DNA of 64,000 nucleotides from Bacillota bacterium (lineage in GTDB: Bacteria > Bacillota > Clostridia > Christensenellales > SZUA-584). A program made the position numbers and the translations under genes. Shown here in pieces: positions 22,049 through 31,171 of the stretch. Within the stretch, counting starts at the first letter, position 1. Each line of letters begins with the position of its first letter. The notes beneath the pieces are model-generated. The model had not been told where the DNA came from, did no database searches, and saw only the letters and a program-made list of their open reading frames with translations. The DNA lies in NCBI GenBank assembly GCA_023410475.1, contig JAEYPS010000028.1:62001-126000 (forward strand). Direction: 5' to 3'.

Positions 22049-23410
22049 ATGAAGGATTGTATGGCCGTTATACTGGCGGCGGGCGAAGGAAAGAGAATGA
22101 GATCCAAAACGCCAAAGGTGCTGCACGACGCGGCGGGTAAGCCTGTCGCCAAGTGGGTGGTCGACGCCGCGGCAGAGGCCACGGGAAAATCGCCTGTGCT
22201 CGTTATCGGCAGCGGCGCGGATAAGGTCAAAGAATATTTCGGGCACAGCGTCAGCTACGCACTGCAAAAAGAGCAGCTTGGCACGGGGCACGCCGTGATG
22301 TCCGCGGGGGATTATATAAAGGGCGACGGATACGTGCTCGTCGTTGCGGCTGACATGCCTCTGCTTCGGGCCGAAACGCTCTCAAGGATTATAGATACAG
22401 CGGTGACAGAGAAGCTTGGAGTGTGCATATTGTCCGCAATACAGCAGAACGCGGACGGGTACGGGAGGATCATAAGAAGCGACAACGGGATCCGTATAGT
22501 TGAGCACAGGGACGCGGGCGCGGACGAGCTCTTGATAAAAGAAGTAAACGTCTCGGTTTATTGTTTCTCCATACCAAGGCTTACAGAGGCGCTCAACGCA
22601 CTTCGTAACCACAACTCTCAGAACGAGTATTATATAACCGACTGCGTTCAGTACATTTCGGATAAGGGCTACGGCGCGAAAGCCGTTGTTTGCGAGGACG
22701 CGCAAGAGTGTTTTGGGGTTAACGACAGAGCGCAGCTTGCCGCCGTATCGAAGGAGCTTAGGAAGAGGGTAAACACTAACCTGATGCTGGACGGCGTTTC
22801 CATCATAGATCCGGACAGCACATATATAGACGCCACCGTTAAGATAGGCGCGGACGCCGTCATATACCCCGGGGTGACGCTCGAGGGTAACACCGTTATC
22901 GGTGAAGACGCCGTGCTTTACCCGGGAAGCAGGATAAAGGACAGCAAGATCGGCAAGGGAACGAACGTGCAAAACTCTGTTGTGCTCGACTCCAGCGTCG
23001 GAGAGAACAGCACGATAGGGCCGTATGCTTACTTAAGGCCGGGAAGCGTGATAGGAAACGGCTGCCGCGTGGGCGACTTTGTGGAGGTAAAGAACTCTGA
23101 AATAAAGGACGGCGCTAAGGTATCGCACCTTTCATACATAGGCGACGGCGAGGTAGGCGAGAGGGCGAACATAGGCTGCGGCGTCGTGTTCGTCAACTAT
23201 GACGGACAGAAGAAGAGCAGGACAATAGTCGGCAAAAACGCGTTCATAGGCTGCAACGTCAACCTTGTAGCACCCGTTACGGTGGAGGACGGCGCTTACG
23301 TCGCGGCGGGCTCAACAGTGACAAAGAACGTTGAAGCCGACTCGCTTTGCATCGCGAGGAGCAAGCAGACTGTAATTGAAGGCTGGGTCAAACGGCGGAG
23401 GGGCGAGTGA
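22049..23410 (+). CDS. glmU: bifunctional GlcNAc-1-P uridyltransferase / GlcN-1-P acetyltransferase
   Basis: A 453-residue two-domain enzyme that makes UDP-GlcNAc for peptidoglycan. The N-terminal nucleotidyltransferase (about 1-228) has LAAGEGKRMRSKTPKVLH, QLGTGHAV and AADMPLL. The C-terminal left-handed beta-helix (about 250-445) has hexapeptide repeats, RPGSVIGNGCRVGDFVEVKNSEI and GCGVVFVNYDGQKKSRT of the acetyl-transfer site. First gene of a tight run glmU, HAD, pth, mfd, foldase. Its GTGA end overlaps the HAD start. Confidence 0.96.
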   Translation: MKDCMAVILAAGEGKRMRSKTPKVLHDAAGKPVAKWVVDAAAEATGKSPVLVIGSGADKVKEYFGHSVSYALQKEQLGTGHAVMSAGDYIKGDGYVLVVAADMPLLRAETLSRIIDTAVTEKLGVCILSAIQQNADGYGRIIRSDNGIRIVEHRDAGADELLIKEVNVSVYCFSIPRLTEALNALRNHNSQNEYYITDCVQYISDKGYGAKAVVCEDAQECFGVNDRAQLAAVSKELRKRVNTNLMLDGVSIIDPDSTYIDATVKIGADAVIYPGVTLEGNTVIGEDAVLYPGSRIKDSKIGKGTNVQNSVVLDSSVGENSTIGPYAYLRPGSVIGNGCRVGDFVEVKNSEIKDGAKVSHLSYIGDGEVGERANIGCGVVFVNYDGQKKSRTIVGKNAFIGCNVNLVAPVTVEDGAYVAAGSTVTKNVEADSLCIARSKQTVIEGWVKRRRGE

Positions 23411-24114
23411 GGAAGGCAGTATTCTTCGACCTTGACGGCACGCTGCTTCCTCTCGATATGAAAGAGTTTATGGCGCTCTATTATGAAGCCATAGAAGAAT
23501 CGGGATTTTACGGCAGGATATCGAAGCAAAACGGGCGGGAGATATTCAATGCCGCAGTGTACGCGATGCTCAAAAACGACGGGCGCACGTCTAACAGGGA
23601 CGTGTTTTACGGCGCTATCGAGAGCATGGCAGGCGTGACTTCGGACGAGCTTATACCGCATATGGAGGGCTTTTATAATAACCAGTTCAGGCGGCTGAAA
23701 GCGTGCGCGCGTCCCGATAAGAATGTGCCTCTTGTTATAGACGAGATTAAGGCCAAGGGCTTTCGGCTCATAATAGCTACAAACCCTCTGTTTCCCAAGA
23801 CGGCGACGGACCAGAGGATAGAGTGGGCGGGCCTGGACCCGGCCGATTTCGAGTATGTATCGTATTACCACAACTCGAGCTGGTGCAAGCCCAATCACGG
23901 GTTTTACAGGGAGATATTGAGCAAGCTGTCGCTCAGCGCGTCGGAGTGCTATATAGTGGGCAACGACGTTACCGAGGATATGGGAGCGGTGGAGCTCGGC
24001 TTCAAAGGGTTTCTGCTGCTTGATAACATTATAGGAGATATAGAAAGGGCGCCTGTATGCGAGCGCGGAGGTTATTCTCAGCTTCTGGATTTCGCAAGAA
24101 GTCTCAGAATCTGA
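23407..24114 (+). CDS. HAD-superfamily hydrolase
   Basis: 235 residues. It starts at GTG 23407, inside the glmU stop (GTGA overlap). Motif I is FFDLDGTLL with the nucleophile/acid pair D8 and D10. Motif II is IATNP, the motif III lysine is in KPNHGFY, and motif IV is VGNDVTEDMGA. A helical cap lies between motifs I and II (about residues 15-100). This is a cytoplasmic phosphatase of unknown substrate; placement in the glmU-pth run suggests only co-expression. Its 3' end overlaps the 5' part of pth. Confidence 0.85.
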   Translation: MRKAVFFDLDGTLLPLDMKEFMALYYEAIEESGFYGRISKQNGREIFNAAVYAMLKNDGRTSNRDVFYGAIESMAGVTSDELIPHMEGFYNNQFRRLKACARPDKNVPLVIDEIKAKGFRLIIATNPLFPKTATDQRIEWAGLDPADFEYVSYYHNSSWCKPNHGFYREILSKLSLSASECYIVGNDVTEDMGAVELGFKGFLLLDNIIGDIERAPVCERGGYSQLLDFARSLRI

Positions 24115-24665
24115 AATCGGAATTTTATATAATAGGCCTTGGCAATCCGGGCGGCAGGTACGAGCACACGCGTCACAACGCGGGGTTCGATGTCGTTTCC
24201 ATACTCTCGCAGAGATACAGAATACCCGTGCGGATATTCTCGTATAAAGCGAGGCTTGGTACGGGCACGATAAAGAATAAGAGCGTTACGCTCGCTATGC
24301 CGCAGACGTACATGAACCTGTCGGGAGAGAGCGTCAAGGAGATGGCAAAGGCTCTCGGCATAAATAACGAGCAGCTCATACTCGTCTATGACGACGTTGA
24401 CATAAAGGAAGGAACCGTGCGCATAAAGGCGAGGGGCAGCGCGGGAACGCACAACGGAATGAGATCGGTTATATACCACCTTCAGACCGACGATTTCACG
24501 CGTGTCAGGGTGGGCGTCGGAAGACCGGAGGGAGACATAAAGGATCATGTTCTGGGGGAATACTCGGACAAGCAGCTGGCGTTTGATACGCTCATAAAGG
24601 CCGCCGGCGCTGTGGAGACGATAATAGAGGAGGGCGTTGAGAAGGCGCAGAGCCGGTTCAATTAA
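24057..24665 (+). CDS. pth: peptidyl-tRNA hydrolase
   Basis: It releases peptides from prematurely dropped peptidyl-tRNA. The motifs are GLGNPGGRYEHTRHNAGF with the catalytic His, MPQTYMNLSGE, and VYDDVD followed by GSAGTHNGMRSV. The family normally begins a few residues before the first motif. Counted from ATG 24057 the protein has 202 residues with an N-terminal extension of about 20 residues that overlaps the HAD gene by 58 nt. A start at CTG 24111, overlapping the HAD stop, would give the usual length. AGAAAGG stands 8 nt before the ATG, so I keep 24057 but regard the start as unsettled. Confidence 0.9.
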   Translation: MRARRLFSASGFRKKSQNLKSEFYIIGLGNPGGRYEHTRHNAGFDVVSILSQRYRIPVRIFSYKARLGTGTIKNKSVTLAMPQTYMNLSGESVKEMAKALGINNEQLILVYDDVDIKEGTVRIKARGSAGTHNGMRSVIYHLQTDDFTRVRVGVGRPEGDIKDHVLGEYSDKQLAFDTLIKAAGAVETIIEEGVEKAQSRFN

Positions 24666-24676
24666 AGACTTGATAT

Positions 24677-27600
24677 ATGCGTATAACTTCACATATAGCG
24701 GGGCTTGAGGGCTTCGCGAAGCTCAAGGAATATATACGGGCAGGGGATGTTCCCTGCTCGATTTTTGGCGTTGCCGACAGTTTAAAGCCGCACCTCGCTG
24801 CGGCGGTATCGGAGGCTTTCGAGCGCCCCGTGATATTCGTATGCGACAGTCAAAACCGCGCGGAGAGCTGCGCGCAGGCCATTGAGCGCGCTGTGCATAT
24901 ACCCAAGCGGGCGCTTCAGCTTCGCTCGTCGCTCGCGCGCAGCCGCGAGATGATGTTTAAAAGGATAGACGGCATCTCGAAGCTTATGGCAGGTAAAGCG
25001 AAAGTGGCATTTGTCAGCGAGGAGGCCCTCGCGGCAAGGCTCCCGGCGAAAGAGGATTTTGAAAAAGCGCATATTACAATAAAGAAGGACGCAGTATACG
25101 ACCCGGAGCAGCTCATGGAAGCTTTGGTGCTCGCGGGTTACGAGCGCGTGGCTGCTGTGGAGACGGCGGGGCAAGCCGCAAGGCGGGGCGAGATACTCGA
25201 CGTGTTTACGCCCGGGGAAGCGTCGCCCTACAGGATAGACTATTTTGACGATGTCGTAGAGAGCATAAGCGAATTTGACCCCGGCACGCAGAGGAGAAGC
25301 AAGAGGACTTATAATGAAATAGTATTGAAGCCCGCGGTGGAGCTCGTGCTCGCAGAGCAGTCGGCGAAAAAGGGCGCGGATTATTTCAGGTCGGCTAAGA
25401 CGCCGGGGCCCGCGCTCGAGCTAAGGTTTCAGGAATATGCACAGAGCCTTGTAAAGCACAGGTTTTTTGAGGATATGGAGAACTACGCTTACGCGCTGTG
25501 CGGATCGAGCCTTTTAGATTACGTTGCCGAAGCTGTTGTTATATTCGACGACTACAAGTATATAAAGACGGCGGGCAAAGAACGCGCGGAGGATTTCGAA
25601 AAGCGGCTTGCTCAGATAATAGAGACACACGAGGGCGTTGATGACCAAAAGAGTCTTTACTTCACGGCATCCGAGCTGCTTTCCCGGGCAAAACTGCACG
25701 ATATAATCGACATCTGCATGATAGACAAATCGCCCGACATAGGCGCAAAGGGGGAAGCGAGCTTTCACTCAAGGGCGGCGCTGTCGTACAACCGCAAGAT
25801 AGACATGCTCAAAGAGGACGTAAAGACCAGGGTCAAGAACGGGTGGAGCGTTTATCTCATGTGCGGCGGCGCGCAGAAGGCCGAGAAGCTTTCAAGCGAG
25901 CTTTCGGATAAAGACATAACCGTGCCGTGCATAAAGGACGGGCGTGAGCTTAAAAAGGGTGAAGCAGCGGCATACCCGGCAAAGCTGGCGAACGGGTTTG
26001 AGCTCGCTACGCGCAAGGAATATTTTCTCGGGGAGCATGAGATATACGGGTTTACCAGAAAGAAGATACGTCCGCTCGCAAGGAAGCAGCTCGACATTTT
26101 CACCGATCTTAAAGTCGCAGATATGATAGTGCACGACATACACGGCAAGGGGCGATTTTTGGGGCTCGTCACACGTGAGGTGCAGGGCATATCGCGCGAC
26201 TACATGGAGCTTGAGTACCGCGGAGGAGACAAGCTTTTTATTCCCACCGACCAGATAGACAGGGTGCAAAAATATATGGGCGGAGAGGGCGAAAGGCTCT
26301 CAAAGCTCGGCGGCAAGGAATGGAGCAACACAAAGGCCAGAGTTAAGGCTTCTGTAAAGGAGCTTGCGGAAGACCTTGTTTCTATTTACAGCGAAAGGCT
26401 CGGCAAAAAAGGGCACAAATACAGCGAGGACACGATATGGCAGCGGCAGTTTGAGGATAACTTCCCGTTTGACGAGACGGAGGGTCAGCTAAAGTCCATA
26501 GAAGACGTCAAGAAGGATATGCAAAACGAAAAAGTTATGGACAGGCTGGTTTTGGGCGACGTAGGATACGGCAAGACGGAGGTCGCCATGCGTGCGTGCT
26601 TCAAGGCCGTCATGGAAGGGCGGCAGTGCGCGGTGCTCGTGCCCACGACGCTGCTCGCGAGGCAGCATTACCATACGTTCGTAGAGAGGTTTACCGACTT
26701 TGCGGTGAAGATAGAGGTCATATCGAGGTTCGTATCGGCCGGCGATCAGGAGAAGATAATACAGGGACTAAAGGACGCAACGGTGGACGTCGTTATAGGC
26801 ACGCACAGGCTGCTGTCGAAGGACGTTGTATTTAAGGATTTGGGACTTTTGATAATAGACGAGGAGCAAAGGTTCGGCGTGTCGCACAAGGAGAGGATAA
26901 AGGACATAAAAAGGAGCGTGGACGTGCTGACGCTGTCTGCGACTCCCATACCAAGGACACTGCAGATGTCGCTCACGGGCATACGCGACATGAGCGTAAT
27001 AGACACGCCGCCCGAGGAGAGAAAGCCTCCCGAGAGCTATGTTATGGAATACTCCGGTCAGCTCGTTAGAGAGGCGGTCATGCGCGAGATGGAGCGCGGC
27101 GGTCAGGTGTATTTCGTCTGCAGGCAGATAGGGCTCATGGACAGGCTCGCGGGAGACCTTAAAGCGTTCGTGCCCGAAGCAAGGATCGCCATGGCGCACG
27201 GTCAGATGGGAGAGACGCAGCTCGAGAACGTTATGATGGGCTTTTTGTCGGGCGAGTACGACGTGCTGCTGTGCACGACGATAATAGAGTCGGGCATAGA
27301 TATTCCGAACGTCAATACACTTATAATCTACGAAGCCGACAAGTTCGGGCTCGCGCAGCTCTATCAGCTAAAGGGCCGCGTGGGACGCGCAACGAAGAGC
27401 TCGTACGCTTATCTGACATTCCTGCCCGGCACACGCATGACTATAGAGGCCGAGAAGAGGCTTCAGACAATAGCCGAGTTCACCGAACTCGGGGCGGGCT
27501 TTAAGATAGCGATGAGGGATCTCGAGATAAGAGGGGCGGGCAACCTTCTTGGACCAGAGCAGTCGGGGCAGATGGCCGCGGTCGGTTACGACATGTACTG

Positions 27601-28099
27601 CCGTCTTATGCGTGAGGCTGTCGCTGAGATAAAAGGGCAAAAGCAAAAGGCCTACAACGAGGCTTCCGTAGAGATAAAGATAAACGCTTACGTGCCTGCG
27701 TCTTACATAACCGACGAGATACAGCGCATAGAGGCATATAAGAAGATAGCCGCGGTCGACGGGCTTCAAAGCGCAAAGGCCGTACGCGAAGAGATAACGG
27801 ACAGGTACGGGCAGGTGCCGAAGACTGTTGAAAATCTGATAATCATATCGCTTATAAAGAGCTTCGCTTCTCTGGCGGGCATAGCGTCCGTCACGAGAAG
27901 CGGCAGGACATTCACGCTTAAATACTCGGAAGACGCGAGGATTAGCGTCAAAAGACTTATAAGCGTGCTCGAGAATTATGAACGCGCGGCGCAGCTTCGC
28001 TCCAGCACGCCGCCGCATATCCTTTTCACAGCAAAGGAACATACGACGGACGCTCTGCTTAAGTTTTTAAAGGATATAAGGCGTTGCATTATCAATTAG
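24677..28099 (+). CDS. mfd: transcription-repair coupling factor
   Basis: A 1140-residue ATP-dependent translocase that pushes stalled RNA polymerase off DNA and recruits UvrA. The N-terminal UvrB-like module (about 1-340) is followed by the RNA polymerase interacting domain (about 475-545, VADMIVHDIHGKGRF). The helicase lobes carry Walker A GDVGYGKTE near residue 628 and the DEEQ box near 728. SATPIPRTLQMSL, the TRG motif region (RGAGNLLGPEQSG) and a C-terminal D7 domain complete it. The length is typical. Eleven nt after pth and followed by a foldase gene, an order seen in many Firmicutes. Confidence 0.96.
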   Translation: MRITSHIAGLEGFAKLKEYIRAGDVPCSIFGVADSLKPHLAAAVSEAFERPVIFVCDSQNRAESCAQAIERAVHIPKRALQLRSSLARSREMMFKRIDGISKLMAGKAKVAFVSEEALAARLPAKEDFEKAHITIKKDAVYDPEQLMEALVLAGYERVAAVETAGQAARRGEILDVFTPGEASPYRIDYFDDVVESISEFDPGTQRRSKRTYNEIVLKPAVELVLAEQSAKKGADYFRSAKTPGPALELRFQEYAQSLVKHRFFEDMENYAYALCGSSLLDYVAEAVVIFDDYKYIKTAGKERAEDFEKRLAQIIETHEGVDDQKSLYFTASELLSRAKLHDIIDICMIDKSPDIGAKGEASFHSRAALSYNRKIDMLKEDVKTRVKNGWSVYLMCGGAQKAEKLSSELSDKDITVPCIKDGRELKKGEAAAYPAKLANGFELATRKEYFLGEHEIYGFTRKKIRPLARKQLDIFTDLKVADMIVHDIHGKGRFLGLVTREVQGISRDYMELEYRGGDKLFIPTDQIDRVQKYMGGEGERLSKLGGKEWSNTKARVKASVKELAEDLVSIYSERLGKKGHKYSEDTIWQRQFEDNFPFDETEGQLKSIEDVKKDMQNEKVMDRLVLGDVGYGKTEVAMRACFKAVMEGRQCAVLVPTTLLARQHYHTFVERFTDFAVKIEVISRFVSAGDQEKIIQGLKDATVDVVIGTHRLLSKDVVFKDLGLLIIDEEQRFGVSHKERIKDIKRSVDVLTLSATPIPRTLQMSLTGIRDMSVIDTPPEERKPPESYVMEYSGQLVREAVMREMERGGQVYFVCRQIGLMDRLAGDLKAFVPEARIAMAHGQMGETQLENVMMGFLSGEYDVLLCTTIIESGIDIPNVNTLIIYEADKFGLAQLYQLKGRVGRATKSSYAYLTFLPGTRMTIEAEKRLQTIAEFTELGAGFKIAMRDLEIRGAGNLLGPEQSGQMAAVGYDMYCRLMREAVAEIKGQKQKAYNEASVEIKINAYVPASYITDEIQRIEAYKKIAAVDGLQSAKAVREEITDRYGQVPKTVENLIIISLIKSFASLAGIASVTRSGRTFTLKYSEDARISVKRLISVLENYERAAQLRSSTPPHILFTAKEHTTDALLKFLKDIRRCIIN

Positions 28100-28169
28100 C
28101 TTCAAGTATAATTATATGCTGAATAAATTGCTATCATGTCCCTTTCAGGGCTTACGGAGGTATACGGAG

Positions 28170-29450
28170 TTGAGTAGGAAAATAAGAGTTATAGCGCTTA
28201 TCGCAGCATTCGCGCTTATGCTTTCAGGGTGTTCTTTGTTTACTGTGGACGAGGACCTTGTTAATGCGCAGACGGTAGCTTCGGTAAACGGCAAAGCGAT
28301 AACGCGCTCTCAGGTTGAGCAGACGCTTTTGAGCTCACAGTCATTCATGTATGAGATGTATTATTACGGCGTCACTTACGAAGATTTTAAAAAAGACGAT
28401 AAAGCAAAGGCCTGGTATGTAGAGAACCTTAACTATACGCTCGACAGGCTTGTAGAAGAAGAGCTTCTCCGGCTGAAAGCGGCAGAGATGGGGATCGCAC
28501 TGACCGATGAGGAGAAGGCGGAAAAGCGCGAGGAAGCTGACGCTGAGTTTCAGTACGCTAAAGAGCAGATACGTAGCGAGGTTGAGCAGGAGTTTGGATT
28601 GATAGACGAAAACGGCGAGCAAACAGGCGCCGAAGCGGACGAAGCGGCTATAGATGCCGAGGTTGAAAAAAGGTATCAGGAATTTTTAGGAACTTCGGAC
28701 TTTACGCCCGATATGTATTATGAGCAGCTTTACAACCAGGCGCTTGTCGCCAAAGTAACCGATTATGTAAAAGGGCTTGCCGAGGTTACCGACGAGGACG
28801 TAAGAAAATGGTATGACGATACTCTCGCCGTCCAGCAGCCGCAAATGGATGAAACCCCCACAGTGTTTGCGGACAACATGAACAAAAATCTTATCAACAC
28901 GTATGTTCCCGAGGATACGTACGCACTAAAGCACGTGCTTATAAAGTATAAGGACGAGGATCTGACGGAAGTAGCTACCGAGCTTTACACGGGCGGAAAG
29001 GAAGCGGAGGCTATGGAGCTCCTTAAAGGAGAGATCGAAGCGCTTACACCCGCGATGCTTGAGGTAAAGCAGAGGCTTGAGGCGGGCGAGAGCATAGACG
29101 AGCTTATAAAAGAGCTGGGCGAAGACCCGGGCATGGCGTCGGGCACCACGGCTGCTACAGGCTATATCGTCGGTGAGAGCACGACGACGTATGTTAAGGA
29201 GTTTAAAGACGCCGCGCTGAAACTGACCAGTGTCGGCCAGATATCGGGCCCGGTCGCCACATATTACGGTCTGCATGTGCTGCAGAATATAAAAACGTAC
29301 AAGAAGGGGATCATACCGTTTGAGGATCTTAAGGACAGCATTAAGACGGCTCTGCTCCCCGGAAGGCAGACCGCAAAGTACAAAGATACTCTGGAGCAGT
29401 GGAAGAGCGAAGCGAATATTACATACGACCGCGCAAGGCTAGAAAACTAA
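28170..29450 (+). CDS. PrsA-like lipoprotein foldase, PpiC-type peptidyl-prolyl isomerase
   Basis: A lipoprotein that helps fold exported proteins at the outer face of the membrane. From TTG 28170 (GGAGG 9 nt upstream) it has 426 residues: signal peptide with lipobox LSGC (Cys20), a SurA_N-like chaperone region (about 30-230, including a charged helix rich in Glu/Lys), and a parvulin/PpiC region (about 250-385). An upstream ATG at 28116 is possible but would lengthen the signal peptide without an SD. It sits 70 nt after mfd and ends the glmU operon at a strong terminator. Confidence 0.85.
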   Translation: MSRKIRVIALIAAFALMLSGCSLFTVDEDLVNAQTVASVNGKAITRSQVEQTLLSSQSFMYEMYYYGVTYEDFKKDDKAKAWYVENLNYTLDRLVEEELLRLKAAEMGIALTDEEKAEKREEADAEFQYAKEQIRSEVEQEFGLIDENGEQTGAEADEAAIDAEVEKRYQEFLGTSDFTPDMYYEQLYNQALVAKVTDYVKGLAEVTDEDVRKWYDDTLAVQQPQMDETPTVFADNMNKNLINTYVPEDTYALKHVLIKYKDEDLTEVATELYTGGKEAEAMELLKGEIEALTPAMLEVKQRLEAGESIDELIKELGEDPGMASGTTAATGYIVGESTTTYVKEFKDAALKLTSVGQISGPVATYYGLHVLQNIKTYKKGIIPFEDLKDSIKTALLPGRQTAKYKDTLEQWKSEANITYDRARLEN

Positions 29451-29466
29451 AAAAGACCGTATAAGG

Positions 29467-29492
29467 CAGCCGTTTTTTAGACGGCTGTTTTT
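29467..29492 (+). terminator. strong terminator after the foldase gene
   Basis: A perfect 7-bp hairpin CAGCCGT / ACGGCTG is followed directly by T5. Confidence 0.85.
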
Positions 29493-29538
29493 ATATTCAA
29501 TATTTAATAAGTCCAATTTTTGAAGGTATAAATTGTTC

Positions 29539-29567
29539 TTGAATATGCGGGTGGAATGCTTTATAAT
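29539..29567 (+). promoter_or_regulatory. promoter of tRNA-Ser
   Basis: TTGAAT (29539-29544), a 17-nt spacer and perfect TATAAT (29562-29567), 38 nt before the tRNA. Confidence 0.7.
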
Positions 29568-29605
29568 GTACTTCCGTGACAATTTAATGCTATATTATAA
29601 GGCAT

Positions 29606-29697
29606 GGAGGAGTATCGAAGAGGTCATAACGGGGCGCACTCGAAATGCGTTGACGGCCTAAAACCGTCCGTGGGTTCGAATCCCACCTCCTCCGCCA
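29606..29697 (+). tRNA. tRNA-Ser (anticodon CGA)
   Basis: A 92-nt class II tRNA with the long variable arm of serine tRNAs. Acceptor stem GGAGGAG / CTCCTCC, anticodon loop with CGA, T arm GTGGGTTCGAATCCCAC, and an encoded CCA end (29695-29697). Reads UCG codons. Confidence 0.95.
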
Positions 29698-29698
29698 A

Positions 29699-29735
29699 AA
29701 AATCAGTGCACCCATAGTGGTGCGCTGATTTTTTG
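29699..29735 (+). terminator. terminator after tRNA-Ser
   Basis: A long hairpin (AATCAGtGCACC / GGTGCgCTGATT) is flanked by A and T runs. Its T tract is also the left edge of the first 116-nt direct repeat. Confidence 0.8.
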
Positions 29736-29845
29736 ATTGGAAGGGATTCGAAGCGAGGGAAAAGCAAACGTGCCGGTGGCACGTTTGCCCCGAGACGGCT
29801 CGGCTGGCAGTAACGATAAAGTACTATGCAACGGCGCGGGCAGAT
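29730..29845 (+). repeat. 116-nt direct repeat, copy 1
   Basis: Starts TTTTTGATTGGAAGGGATTC and ends at CGGCGCGGGCAGAT. It contains a perfect 11-bp palindrome (GCAAACGTGCC-GGT-GGCACGTTTGC), immediately followed by a second hairpin CCGAG-ACGG-CTCGG. The second copy starts 139 nt downstream with only a few differences. Frames through it are open but show no protein-like signal. Confidence 0.85.
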
Positions 29846-29868
29846 TAGCGGAGGCTTTAGTAATCCTA

Positions 29869-29984
29869 TTTTTGATTGGAAGGGATTCGAAGCGAGGGAA
29901 AAGCAAACGTGCCGGTGGCACGTTTGCCCCGAGACGGCTCGGTTGGCAATAATGATAATGTACTATGCAACGGCGCGGGCAGAT
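29869..29984 (+). repeat. 116-nt direct repeat, copy 2
   Basis: Near-identical to 29730-29845, including both hairpins. The 23-nt spacer between copies is unique sequence. A diverged third copy is found at about 36130-36201. Confidence 0.85.
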
Positions 29985-30096
29985 AGTTTAAAAAAAGTGG
30001 CTTCTATGCAGCTGAAGTATTTATAGCCTCATTTGCAAACTTTACAGAAATATATTACTATGTTAATATTAATAAAAACTATCATATGAGAAAAGT

Positions 30097-31137
30097 ATGA
30101 AGAATAAACGGAAGCTGTATTTTATTGTTTTTACGACAACCGTTGTATATGCTTTATTACTTCTGACACTTACTTTTGCGGAATGCAACACTCAAAACAG
30201 TGCAATTAGCAGTTATTTTGATGCGTTTTGGTATTCGATAGCGACATTTTCAACTGTCGGGTATGGAGATTTATTTCCAATATCCTTAATCGGTAAGATA
30301 ATCGGTTTTACATTTATCTTATTTGGCGTGGGCTTTTTAGGTATTGTAATTGGGCACATTGCTAATCTATTCAGAAAACGTTCAGAGAAAAGGAGGTTAG
30401 GGTTAATGGGGACTGATTTTATAAACCACGTTATAATTATAGGGTGGGATGCTTTTTCAGCAGATGTTGCAAAACAACTGGTTAATGCTGATAGGAAAGT
30501 AGCAGTAATGACTGAAAACAAAAACGATATTGATTTAATATATCAGCAGTTTGACCAAAAAGAGCTGTTCGTTTGCTTTTCTGATTTAAGCAATTACAGC
30601 TCATTAAAACTTCTAAATGCAGAAAAAGCAAGCGTTGCTTTTCTAAATAACGGGGGAGACTCCGATAAGCTTATATCCATTTTAAATATTAAAAAGTTAT
30701 ACCCGGATTTAAAATTCGTTGTTATACTAGAAAATTCTGAATTAAAAGAAACATTTGTTAACGCCGGAGTGACTTATGTATTATCAAAGAATGAAATTGC
30801 GTCAAAACTACTGGCTAGCTATATATTTGAACCAGCTGTCGCAGATTTTACTCAAGACCTTCTTACTTCTACAAATAATGAGTTAGAATATGACATACAG
30901 CAATATAGAGTAATTGAAACTAATCCATATAAAGATACGTCGTACGGTAATATGTTTTTTGAACTTAAAGAGAAGTATAATATTATTGCCATCGGACTTA
31001 AAAAAGGAAACGGTCAATTGAAAAAAGTTCCTGATAACAATGAAAAAATTGAGCAAGGTGATGATGTTGTTGTTATTGCAAATGGGGCCACTGAAAAAGT
31101 TATGCAAAAGTTATTCAAAGTATACGAGGGTATATAA
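30097..31137 (+). CDS. two-TM potassium channel with RCK (TrkA-N/TrkA-C) domain
   Basis: A 346-residue channel subunit: TM1 (about 7-28), a pore loop with the selectivity filter TVGYGD (53-58), TM2 (about 65-88), then a cytoplasmic RCK domain with a TrkA-N-like Rossmann part (about 107-220) and a TrkA-C-like part (about 270-345). It resembles MthK/Kch-type channels that assemble as tetramers gated by a cytosolic ligand. The glycine pattern of a classical NAD-binding loop is weak (IIIGWDAFSADVA). Codon use and composition are clearly more AT-rich than neighbouring core genes, and it follows a repeat block, which suggests a transferred gene. Confidence 0.88.
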   Translation: MKNKRKLYFIVFTTTVVYALLLLTLTFAECNTQNSAISSYFDAFWYSIATFSTVGYGDLFPISLIGKIIGFTFILFGVGFLGIVIGHIANLFRKRSEKRRLGLMGTDFINHVIIIGWDAFSADVAKQLVNADRKVAVMTENKNDIDLIYQQFDQKELFVCFSDLSNYSSLKLLNAEKASVAFLNNGGDSDKLISILNIKKLYPDLKFVVILENSELKETFVNAGVTYVLSKNEIASKLLASYIFEPAVADFTQDLLTSTNNELEYDIQQYRVIETNPYKDTSYGNMFFELKEKYNIIAIGLKKGNGQLKKVPDNNEKIEQGDDVVVIANGATEKVMQKLFKVYEGI

Positions 31138-31171
31138 CGTATACTAGCGGCAACTTGGGCAAAACTGATAC

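Noticed and set aside
29730..29984. CRISPR array
   Set aside because: Only two copies of a 116-nt unit with a 23-nt spacer and no cas genes; not CRISPR-like.
29737..30026. Two plus-strand frames over the 116-nt repeats
   Set aside because: They simply translate the direct repeats, change frame between copies and show no conserved protein pattern or SD.
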